From positions 1-64,000 of the forward strand of contig JALLLS010000116.1 of assembly GCA_025094145.1 (NCBI GenBank): a DNA stretch of 64,000 nucleotides. The letters are read 5' to 3'. The notes under the pieces were generated by a model. The model did not search any database. It saw only the letters and a list, made by a program, of their open reading frames with translations, and was not told the DNA's origin. Of this stretch, positions 55,005 to 64,000 are shown piece after piece (position 1 is the stretch's first letter; each line of letters opens with the position of its first letter). Made by a program: the position numbers and the translations under genes. The stretch comes from Spinellus fusiger (Eukaryota; Mucoromycota; Mucoromycetes; Mucorales; Phycomycetaceae).

Positions 55005-55068
55005 AAAAACCAAACCCAAACCCAAACCCAAACCCAAACCCAAAAACCAAAACCCAAAAACCAAGAGG
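55005..55068. repeat. AAACCC tandem repeat
   Basis: Five perfect AAACCC units in the middle (55010-55042), then variants with AAAAACC and AAAACCC. A T/G-C/A repeat of telomere-like composition, but isolated and inside the chromosome arm. Confidence 0.8.
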
Positions 55069-55112
55069 TGTATTTTGTTGAATTAAAGGATATACTAAAA
55101 GTTACATAGTGT

Positions 55113-55278
55113 TGGAAATGGGTAGACCTGGTCACCTATTTCGGGAGAACTTATTGTAGTAATTCTATATATGTAAAAATGTAGAATAGCATAAATAGTG
55201 AGAGCAGATGCACACTTTGCATCTTTGAGAAATATACCTTTATTTTACCAAGCACCCCTTTTGCCTCTGATTCTTAAC
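55113..55278 (+). mobile_element. Solo LTR, family LTR-E, divergent copy
   Basis: From TGGAAATGGGTAGACC to TTCTTAACA. CATAAATAGTGAGAGCAG (55192) and TTGAGAAATATACCTTTATTTTACC align with 26384-26430. Candidate TG...CA ends; flanks do not show a certain duplication. Confidence 0.55.
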
Positions 55279-55593
55279 AATAGTATGAATTTGGTTCTAC
55301 TTTTATACATATTTTTCTAAGCTATAAAGATCAAAGTTATACGAAAATAGCATCTCATTAAATTCAGGGATAGAATCCCCTCCCTTGTCCTGTGTATGTT
55401 TCTGGGAAGAGAGAAACCTTCACATTTACAACAGTAACTACTTTACAGCTATAGTTACAATACCAACAAAGGTGAAGAGAGAGAAAGAGAGAAAAAAAAG
55501 TGCTAATTTCACTCACTTTCCAAGTCACGCTGTCTAAATGAGACGCCACTCTGACTCACTGCTCTTCATTGTTCACTCATCATTTCGACAGGA

Positions 55594-56276
55594 ATGGAAG
55601 AAGAAGCCCAAAAGAGAAAGGAACGCCTTGAGTCTATCAGAAAAAGGAAGTTGAGCAAAAGCCAAGACAGTATTGAAAACACCGATACTGAAAAGTAAGT
55701 CATCCATGGATCAATACATTCTTCTACAATCTACCTATTCTTATAAAACATAAACACCATTAGGAAACTTTCCTTTCGAAGTTACATTCCCAACGATGAG
55801 ACTCTAAAGCAACACGCTAATATAGTCACACCAGACGATATTGGAGACACTATTGAGTCAGAAACAAAACATATCACGAAAGAAGTCTTAAGTAAAGCAA
55901 CAGAAAAAGAAAAAGAAGAAGTGGTGTGTAATCAAACATTAAGCCTTATTGGGCTAATAATACCATGCCATACTTGTCACTAAAGATTATTATTTTTGGA
56001 AATAGGATCTCTTTAATTTGGCCCCCAAGAAGGCTAATTGGGATCTTAAACGCGATGTGGAGAAAAAGCTTGAGAAGCTTGATAGGAAAACTCAGCGCGC
56101 AGTACTACAGATTCTTCGTAAGTTGTGTATCTTTCTTATGGGTGTTGAATTCATGGGTATGCATCGAATCTATAGGTCAACGCCTAACAGTAGCCTCGGT
56201 TGATGGTGTTACAAATCTAGTAGAAGCAGTGGCTAATGCTGAAGCTCAACAACAATTGGAGGCACAGGACGAGTGA
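55594..56276 (+). CDS. CWF18: Cwf18/CCDC12 family spliceosome protein
   Basis: About 150 aa in four exons: 55594-55694, about 55765-55923, about 56006-56114 and about 56176-56276. It starts MEEEAQKRKERLESIRKRK, followed by LSFRSYIPNDETLKQ, LFNLAPKKANWDLKRDVEKK and RTQRAV-like LDRKTQRAVLQILRQRL, and ends in an acidic tail. The 'NLAPKK.NWDLKRD...L..L..RTQ.AI..LIR.RL' signature is that of Cwf18/CCDC12. It is a small coiled-coil factor of the activated spliceosome (Prp19-linked). Exon borders by GT-AG rule. Confidence 0.9.
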
Positions 56277-56904
56277 TACTAGGCTATCTATGTGCATGAT
56301 TTTGGATGTGATCTCTTATTCTCTTATCTGTCTCAAAAACATTTATCTTTGTAAATACAAATACACACATGGTACACTTGATTGCTACACCCTTATCTTT
56401 TCAATCAAAAAATTAAAAATGTGGATTATGTACTAGCATCCTATGATACTTCTTTATCAAGTCCGTGAGAATGTGAGAATAGATGAGAAGATAGTGAGTC
56501 TATTACCAGATATTAGTTACTTGGTATGGTTGATGATAGTGTCTAATAAAACTGCTTATTTATAACACTCTATTGGCTTTGATTCAATATGTTTTTTTTT
56601 GTGAAGAGTTACTTATAGATTGGTATGAAGTTTGTTTGCTCCACTATCTAATCCACTTGAGCCTTTTACGGTATTCTCTAAATACTACAGCCTAACAATT
56701 GCTTGACTATCTTTCTAGACCATATCAATACACTATAAATACTCATCATTAAGTATGCTATAGGTACCAAAGAACGCCACTACGGATCTATTGATCATAT
56801 AGGGAATTAAATAAAGACACATCCTATTATTTTATAATATACATTTTTAAACATGATTCTTCTTCTTTTTATCATAGGATTACATTCCATTAAGCAATCA
56901 CAAA
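56277..56904. other. Spacer, no gene seen
   Basis: AT-rich, 3' flank of CWF18. TAATAAAACTGC at 56545 could be a poly(A) signal. Confidence 0.5.
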
Positions 56905-57440
56905 TGTCAAACGCAGAATCCTCAACTAGAAACTCTAGAGTTTATAATAATATTAAAGAAAGAGAGTAATGTGGTGTTTACTGGCTTAAAAAAGAAAAAA
57001 TACTCCATGGGTACCATTTCAAAGGTCATTGGCATTAGCAAGTCCACTGTCCAAAAGATCATTAGTAGAATCAAGACTAATGGTGCACCTCTACTAAATG
57101 CTAGTTTTGGTGCACCAAAAAAAAAACTAAACGAGAGAGACCTCAGACGACTTGAGGCCATTCTAAGAGGAAACCCATTTGCCTCCTATAACTACATAAA
57201 TTTTGAACTTAAGGCATATGAGATAATCATCTGTAGAGCAATATTCATCAAATACATACACCAGATTGTGTATTATTATTATTTTAAAGCACACTAGCCA
57301 AGGTTGTCTGAAAAAAACATGAATAAAAGGCTTGGTTGGGTGAGGTAACAGGTCAATTGGACCCTTGAGGACTGGAGACGCGTTGTATGGTCTTGTTGTA
57401 AATGTGAAGACTTTTCCCCCTTGAAACACATATAGGACAA
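56905..57440 (+). pseudogene. Tc1-like transposase remnant
   Basis: N-terminal helix-turn-helix (YSMGTISKVIGISKSTVQKI) and the linker GAPKKKLNERDLRRLEAILR at about 56970-57175. After frame changes, WTLEDWRRVVWS in 57359-57394 matches the area before the first catalytic Asp of Tc1 transposases, but the Asp-Glu is replaced (CCKCE). No TIRs found. Confidence 0.65.
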
Positions 57441-57529
57441 GGAAGGGAAAACCATCCCTGAATTTACTGAGAAGCTATTACTGTATAACTTAGATCTTTG
57501 TAGCATAGAAAAATATGTATATCAGTAGA

Positions 57530-57800
57530 CCCAAATTCATACAATGAATCTTTGAGAAATATATTGTTCAAAAAATCAGAAAACAAAAGGTGTGTTTGTA
57601 ACATAAGAAATATATTTCGCAAAGCTTTCTTCTATCTAATAGATGGATAGCTTATATACTTTTTCTATCTGCTACATTAGTCTATATAGAATTACAAAAG
57701 CAATCTCTTCCAAAAACATAGGAAGGATTTCTAGCATATTAATATGCCAGGGATCAAATACTTCCATATTTGTAATATACTCCAGTGCTTGTGCATTGTT
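57530..57800 (-). mobile_element. Possible 3' LTR of the Ty3 remnant (repeat F)
   Basis: Lies directly after the end of the pol frame (minus strand) and shares CAAAAGGTGTGTTTG, TTTCGCAAAGCTTT and the 'TATACTTTTTCTA' part with 26490-26730. The ends are not clear. Confidence 0.45.
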
Positions 57801-57804
57801 ATTT

Positions 57805-60800
57805 TCATGTAGTGGTTTCATCAACATAGTCTTCATCTTCGATTCGGATTTTTGTTTTCGGTCTCAATGGAGGACTAACCAGTAGGATCATAACATCTTC
57901 ATGATGTGGGTTATTGTATTGGTCCCTCCAACTCTTCATCTTCTCGGTGGCCCTTCTCTTGCGTCCATAGAGACTCACACCCAAAGAAGGAGGAGCATCT
58001 TCAGGCTCCAACGGCGTCTGTTCTGTTGAACCTTCCTCAGGGTTCTCACTAGGATCTTCACGATCATCTTGAAGAAATATCTCTGGACTCTCCAGGGCTT
58101 CTTCGGGGTCTTCCTCGAGGTCTTCCTCTTCATATTCTTCTTCAGAATATTCATCTTCAGAATATTCATCTTCAGAATATTCATCTTCAGAGCCTTCTTC
58201 TTCAGAGCCTTCATCTTCAGAGCCTTCATCTTCAGAGCTTTCTTCTTCCTCACAATCTTTCTTTTCTTCTAAGTCTTCCTCTAGGTCTCTCTCCTCAGTA
58301 CCTTCTTCCAGAAGCTCCTCTTTGCTTTCTTCTCTTGCATCATTTTCTTGATCATTCTGAATATTCGGGTCCTCTAGGGGGAGGCCTTCTTCAAGTTTTT
58401 CAGACTGTGCGTTTTCTTCGTTAGGGCCAGATGCTCCCACTGATGATTCTTGGTCGGGCGGAGGAGGCTGCAGATGTTGACCAGAGTCTTCATCATCATC
58501 CCAGTAATAGGGCATGAGCCTGTCGCCATGATAGTTTCTAACGAGAGGTATACCCTTTGTGTCCCGTAATGAATACACAGTTCGGTGTCTGGCTATCACT
58601 TGAAAAGGGCCAGATCGTCTTTCCCATTGCTTTGACATGTTTGAAGCCTTGGGCAGTACTTTTACAGAGACCCACTCGCCGGGCTTAAACCATTTAGCTT
58701 TTATGTTTTGATTTGCTCTTTCGAGAGCTTTCCTTCTGGACATTGTCCTTTGTTCAGTGCTTGATATGGCCAGTGTGCGCTCTAGGGTTTCTGCATCATG
58801 AGGATCCTCCTGATGTACCAATACACCCAATCTCTCTGGCTCCAATGATCCTGCTAGGTAAAATCGTTCATATGGTGTGCACCCCATAGCAGCGGAAATT
58901 GTGTGTGCATGTGAGGATATTATACGTGGTATATGCTGTATCTATCCTTTGCTGTCGGGTTCTTCCATCTTCATTCTTCGTGGTTTGTCTTTAAACAGTT
59001 TGACAGCTATTTCTGTCAATTCTGATTGCGGGTGCATGGCTGAAGCTCTTATGTGCTGTACGTCCTTCTTTTCCAGGAAACTTGTAAATTCTTTTGAGAT
59101 GAATTGTCTGCCGTTATCACTGGTAAGTTTTAAAGGGACACCATGTTGGGCAAACCAGTTTGTTCTTAAAGCATATATGATGGACGCTGAGGTCATGTCT
59201 GCTATAGGATACACTTCGTAATATCCACTAGCTGAATCTGTAACTATCAATGCGTCGGTTTATGGGTCTTCATCATCACCCACATACAAAAGATCAATGT
59301 AGATGTGTTCGCGTGCTTCAGACAGTGTGGAAGTGCTCATAGGTGTGTAGGTTCTTTGTTGGACAGCGTTCATCTGGCACGTATGACAAGCCTTCACAAC
59401 CTTCTCAATGATATTCAATAGCCCTTCACACCACATTCTCTCTTTTACATATGTTGAGGTTCTCAAGATACCTGGATGGGCCAGCTTTCTGTGTGTATCC
59501 CTTATCCATCCTCTGGCTACACTTCTTGGAAGAACAGGCACCCAAATTCCCATGGTTCCAACAATATGGGACGTGACTCTGCGTTGCAATACACCATTTT
59601 GCACTTGCATGCCTTTTACTTCTTCCAAGTCAGGCGTTGGTTCTTCTTCTACTGAGTCTCTACAGTTCACCAGCTCTATCCATTTCTGAATAGTTTCGTC
59701 TTTCTGTGCTTTTGGGGCTAGGCCATAGGGTTCTTGAATATTGTCTAAAGCTACAGAGTGGTAGGCAAGAGTCCCTTCAGGGTCTCCATCATCCATAAGC
59801 TCATCTCTTTCATCATCATCCATTTCTGTGTCACTGTCTTCATCATCTATGTCTGGTACATAATCCAAGTTGCTTTCATGGTCAGAATCTAGCTCATCAT
59901 CCCATGACACCATTCTCTCCACTTCGTTCTCAAGTGGTATGGACTGTTCCACTAAGAACGCACCAACCACTTCTGGGTCTTCAGCCTCTTTTGACTTTCT
60001 TTTCTTTGGGGTTCGAGGCCTGTCCAGGACACACAAGAGCCAGTCTGCAGTCAGTTGTGTCTCACCAGATTGGTGGACCACCATATGTTGATGTACTCCC
60101 AGGCTGCTCAATTCTTCTCTGAATCTGGAGAGGTCATCTCTACAGTTTTTAGTTTTGTGGGTGAAAAGTCCTAAAGCAGTGGTAGCATCTGTTTCGATAA
60201 TCAAGTTAGCACAGCCATCCAGATATGGGTAGAAATGATTGACAGCTGCAACCATGCCATAGGCCTCATGCCAACCTGGATGTCTACTGCCTTGTGCACC
60301 ATCAAATGCTTTGGAGTAGTAGGCCACAGGGGCAACATTCTCTTGGTCTTGCATTGGATGTGCCAAAAGAACTGCTCCAATTCCAGATTCAGCAGCATCC
60401 ACACGCAAGGTGAGAGGTGCTCCTGACTTTGGTACAAAGAGATGCTTTGTGTCAGTCAGTGCATTCATCAGGGCACTCCAATTTGGTCTTAGCAAGTTTT
60501 TATTATCTTTGTTAAGGCAAGTCTTTTTTCCAATCAATTTGTAAAAAGGCAACAGAATGGATTGAGACCATAGTAGGTGCTCACTAATAGTATTAATGCC
60601 ACCACACATCCTTTGTATACCTTTTACTGTCTCAGGCATTTCCAATGACAGTAAGTTTTTGATCCTATGGTCTGGTACTTTCCAACTTCCATTTTTACTC
60701 AATTCTCTTCCTAGTACTGCAATATCTTTCTCTCCAAAGAAGACGCTTTTCTTCATATTGATTAGAAGATTTGCTTCAGCTAAGCAACGAGCTACTTCTC

Positions 60801-61888
60801 CAATATCTTTTATGTGATCTGAGGCACTTCCAGCAGTAGATTTTAGATATATACTGTCTATATATATGAGGAGTTTGTTGGTTATGTTGTGGGCTTTTAA
60901 CAGGACGTGTTGTAGAAAAGCCTGTGCAATAGTGGGGGATTCTGAATTTCCTTGTACTAGACATCTAGTCCTTAGTTTTCCATTGCTCCTACCATCAAAT
61001 GTCCAATAGTCTCTCACTTTCTTGTCTAGTCTTATTGCTGTGAAAAAGAATGCTAGATCCAGTGAGGTTATCCACTTTGCATCTCTTACAAATAGGGCGC
61101 ATTCCATTGGAGTTGGGAGTTGTAATCCCACCTTCTGCATGTTGATGGTGCTGTTTGAACTATCATCAAACAACACTCTTCTGTCAGTAGTTCCAGGTTT
61201 TTCCATAGAGAAAACAGGAACTTGGGCATGGGCTTCACTTGGCTCATCAATACCATATTCAATGCATGTTTTCACAAAGGCCTCTCTAGCCTCATAAGCA
61301 GCACTGCTCAGGGTATACTGCACAACAAAAAGCAGTTTTGAGTCTTCTTTCATGGGTGGAGTGATGGATGCATAAGCTGCAGGAGGCAGACAACCACTAG
61401 GGTATTCTCTTAGTGCAGAGCAATGTGGCCATAGTGTTTTCAGTAAAAGTGCTTTTGTTGTTTCATTACAGTGTGAGATAAGTCTGGATGCAATGTTTTG
61501 CTTGTCTACACCTGGATACATAGTATCATACTTCTTAAAATCTTTATCTATCTGAGGTCAGAAGAAATTATCAGGTAGTCCCAATGATGCTTGTATCCTT
61601 CTCTGAACAACTGGCATCTTCTCCTGCTTTTCAGTTGTGAGGTCTGGATTTTCTGATGATTCAGTAGCTATGTCAAAAGTGGGCTGTGATTTGTTCTTTT
61701 TCTCTACTGCAGAGCTCTTCTAAAAAACCTACACTCTCCAAAGTCTTTGATCCCAGAAGAAGTTCCCAGTCTGTCTCAAAATCTACCACAACTAGCTTTG
61801 TCCATTTTGCAGGGCATCCATTCACTTTAATCTTTGCATTGGCTCTTCCATATGCTGTATATGGTTCAGGGTTCCACAAAGAATGCAA
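57805..61888 (-). pseudogene. Ty3-type Pol: protease piece, RT, RNase H, integrase, acidic tail
   Basis: Protease-like piece at 61888-61673. RT-RNase H-IN in one 753-codon frame (61521-59260): RT motif A SLDLAFFFTAIRLD, the catalytic box reads YIDS instead of YIDD, RNase H LTLRVDAAESGIGAV and IETDATTALGLF, integrase zinc part HRKLAHPG and CHTCQMN. A stop at 59260 separates the core at 59250-58942: TDSASGYYEV, TSDNGRQF and HPQSELTEIAV (D, D, E present). A second stop is at 58942. The last frame (58887-57805) has the C-terminal domain (KWFKPGEWVSVKV) and about 150 Glu/Asp-rich residues with SEDEYSEDEY repeats. Confidence 0.8.
58069..58272 (-). repeat. Acidic SEDE(G/Y) repeat in Ty3 Pol
   Basis: Tandem 15-bp units TCAGAGCCTTCATCT / TCAGAATATTCATCT on the plus strand encode EDEGS/EDEYS on the minus strand. 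Hydrophobic plus-strand frames across it are shadows. Confidence 0.8.
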
Positions 61889-61921
61889 TTTAGGTGGTGC
61901 ACCTTTTTTAATATAAAGCCC

Positions 61922-64000
61922 TACACACCCAAAGATTTTTCTGGCCTTTAAGCAATGATATCTTTGCCTTTTAAAACCAAAAATTTCTTGCCTTTTATGG
62001 AACTGGATTTAAAACCAAAAATTTCCTGCCTTTTATGGAACTGTACTTGAAATCAAAGGTTTGTGAGTATCCAAAATTTTCTTACCTTTTATGGAATACC
62101 TCAATATTAAATTATATTATCAATAAAAATATTGTTTATGAATAAAATTGTTTATTATAATAATATAGCTAATAATATACTATTACTATAGCTACTACTA
62201 TTCTAGGCATATTCCTTCATAGCAATAGAATTTACACCCTAAAAGCCTTGTGCTTTATCCTTGGGAGATAGATAACTATGCTCAGGAGTATACCCTAGAC
62301 AGCCTAGACACCTTAGACAGTATAAAAGGAAAAAGACCACTTGAGACTGACTTGAGAAGAGTCTTAACTTATCTAATAACAGAAGAGTATATTAGTGATA
62401 GTTTAATCAAGAGAGATAGCATGCTTACCTTTTAGTTAATACTTGTCTTGAGAATAATAAGCCATATGCTATCTATTAAAAGAAGAGTCAGTACTATGTC
62501 TTGTACATTACAATGAGCTCAAGCCCAGATGATGACACTGCTTACCTTTTTATCTCAAAAATAGCCTTTGGTAGTGTCTATCACCTCCTTCTATTGTTTT
62601 TCTTTGTTAATAACCACACATTACATTGCTTATTTATGCTCATCTTGACAAGTAATTAAGTATCAAATATTATGGGCAGTGTGAAAAACAACAAAACAAT
62701 AACAGACAAAAAAATAAGAAAATATTTTGATTTTGGTGATGTATCACTTTAGCCTCCACTTTTCAATAATTTATTAAGTCAAAACTCATAAGTCAAACAG
62801 CTCACTCTCTTTCTGTTTTTATATTGGAATCTCTTTTACCATGTCCTTCACCACCATCAACTTCAAGAAGAATGAAATTCCCACCTGCACTGTCTGCCAG
62901 AAGATTTTCAAAACAAAGGGAAATCTGAAATCACACCTTTCTACTCATAAAATGTAAGGATAATCTCAAGTCTAAAATTAATGTTGCTCATTCTCTACTA
63001 TGAATAGTTCCATGCCTGAGTCTTTTTTGGGGTATTTATTGTAGAAACAGAAGCATAGAATGATAAGAACCAAGCTCATCATGATTTCTTTCTATTGTTT
63101 ACAGACCTCTCCCTGCCATCACCACAGTCTTCTGTGTAAAAGAGGAAGGTGATGATGACCAGGAGTTTGTTGTTGAGAACAAAGATGTGCTTGGGGAAGA
63201 ACCTCTTTGGGCTGCTGGAGAAGAGGATTTCAACAGTAGCAGCAATGCTTTTGAGGAGGCTGCCTTTGTGGAGGGCATATTTCCATTTGCCTCGAGATTA
63301 GAAATGATCTTCCACCATTTCTTTTCTGAGAACAAAAGTTGTTTATCAAAGGCACTTGTGGGGAAGGTTATGTCTTTGTGTCAGGACATAAGAGATGCCA
63401 CTCTTGCCAACCACCAAGAAAAGATGCCTGCCTTGGACAGGATTCTTAATCTTGAAAAAAGAGCAGAGCAACATCCCCAAGTTTCCCACCACCACCCACC
63501 AAGTTGCAGTAGTAAAAAAGTGCAAGGGCTTGCCCCCTACCACCACCACCCAGGAGTTCTCTATGAACAAACCCTCTGAGCATTTGAGGCTGCTCACCAC
63601 CAACCCCCTCAAAACAACAATGCTCTCTGCCTTGCCAGACAGAACACCTGAACAGAGTGTTTTGCCTCAGCAAGGGGAGAAATAAAAGACACACCTGCTA
63701 TTCCAGCACCTAATGGTCACTGTCACCATTAACAACATTTGTGGATCTCTGGGTGGGAGATCTAGTATATGCCTCTCCTGGTGAAAGTATAACTTCACCA
63801 TACAAGCTTGCCTCCTTTTTCATGTCAAGTGGTAGATTGATGGCCAATGCCTATGAAGAAGCATCTGGTTTGTTTTCTGTCAGAAGCATTGTCATTCTAG
63901 ACATTGTGAAAGACATTTGACTATCCAACAACACCCACACCAACTCTACCACCCACCACCCACTCAAAAAAATTGCCATAAGTACCACCAACTCCAACAG
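61922..64000 (+). mobile_element. Plavaka/CMC-like DNA transposon, copy 2, runs off the window
   Basis: Left TIR TACACACCCAAAGATTTTTC (61922), then CTGGCCTTTAAGCAATGATATC, and three GCCTTTTATGGAACTG subterminal repeats (61990-62100). The region 62090-62760 is the reverse of 16940-17600 of copy 1 with high similarity, followed by the transposase start. The right part is outside the window. Confidence 0.75.
62841..63970 (+). pseudogene. Plavaka-like transposase, 5' part
   Basis: Exon 1 62841-62956 begins MSFTTINFKKNEIPTCTVCQ and carries the C2H2 finger up to SHLSTHKM. After an intron ending at about 63103 (TTTACAG), exon 2 encodes an acidic stretch (EEGDDDQEFVVENKD), FASRLEMIFHHFFSENKS, and LVGKVMSLCQDIRDATLANH. 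A frameshift at about 63470 moves the reading to the frame with SMNKPSEHLRLLTTNPLKT, and a stop at 63682-63684 breaks it again. It shows that copy 1 lost one base near 16545. Confidence 0.7.

Larger units (their letters stand above)
54740..55593. other. Intergenic region with a repeat and an LTR piece
   Basis: Apart from the AAACCC repeat and the LTR-E copy listed separately, AT-rich without genes. AATAAA at 54845 and 54891 are candidate LEO1 poly(A) signals. Confidence 0.5.
57805..61921 (-). mobile_element. Degenerate Ty3-type retrotransposon without gag
   Basis: Minus-strand pol, listed below, followed by a putative 3' LTR. At 61922 it is cut by the Plavaka-like element, so gag and 5' LTR are lost. 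Reading order on the minus strand is protease (61888) to acidic tail (57805). It is a different lineage from the chromodomain element at 6087. Confidence 0.75.

Noticed and set aside
55005..55068. Internal telomere remnant
   Set aside because: The unit AAACCC does not match the common fungal TTAGGG, it is only about 60 bp long, and there are no subtelomeric genes around it.
58069..58272. Phe/Ile-rich plus-strand ORF resembling membrane segments
   Set aside because: Shadow of the acidic repeat in the Ty3 Pol on the other strand.

Overview
The window looks like nuclear DNA of an early-diverging (Mucoromycota-type) fungus. It is AT-rich, with spliced genes whose introns are mostly about 40-170 bp, fungal housekeeping genes (RIX1, AP-3 sigma, septin, CSTF2/CstF-64, LEO1, Cwf18) and a heavy load of retrotransposons and DNA transposons. 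The taxonomic placement is inferred from gene and transposon style, not from a search.

Layout. (1) 1-26.9 kb is a transposon island around four tRNA genes: Leu-AAG at 5266, Ile-AAT at 13493, Asp-GTC at 19522 and Phe-GAA at 22149. It holds four LINE copies of a two-ORF family (coiled-coil ORF1, endonuclease/reverse transcriptase ORF2), a tRNA-headed SINE, a decayed Ty3-type chromodomain retrotransposon, many solo LTRs of at least five families (called LTR-A to LTR-E here) and a Plavaka/CMC-like DNA transposon with a C2H2-finger transposase. (2) 27.6-40.2 kb is a compact host block: RIX1 (-), an Unc13/Munc13-like MUN-C2 protein (-), AP-3 sigma (+), a septin (-) and CSTF2 (-). (3) 40.2-49.8 kb is gene-poor, with two Tc1/mariner elements, a MITE, an uncertain spliced gene, and a 1 kb element with Plavaka-type ends carrying a piece of a possible Fanzor/TnpB-like RuvC gene. 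(4) 49.8-56.3 kb is host again: a SET-domain H3K36-type methyltransferase with two GATA fingers (+), LEO1 (+) and CWF18/CCDC12 (+). Two of these three act on transcribed chromatin. (5) 56.9-64 kb returns to transposons: a Tc1 remnant, a degenerate Ty3 pol with an acidic tail, and the 5' part of a second Plavaka-like element running off the window.

The most interesting pattern is the relation between retroelements and tRNA genes. Each of the four tRNA genes has a LINE 5' end, a SINE 5' end or an LTR within about 10-15 bp of its own 5' end. The SINE beside tRNA-Ile is bounded by a 24-bp direct repeat that contains the first 15 bases of the tRNA gene, so insertion into the tRNA A box left an intact gene. 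The SINE's 3' end matches the 3' end of the LINE at 1-3476 over about 60 bp. Together these suggest a LINE/SINE partnership specific for tRNA genes, with LTR elements using the same landing zone. The transposon genes are mostly broken; the host genes look intact.
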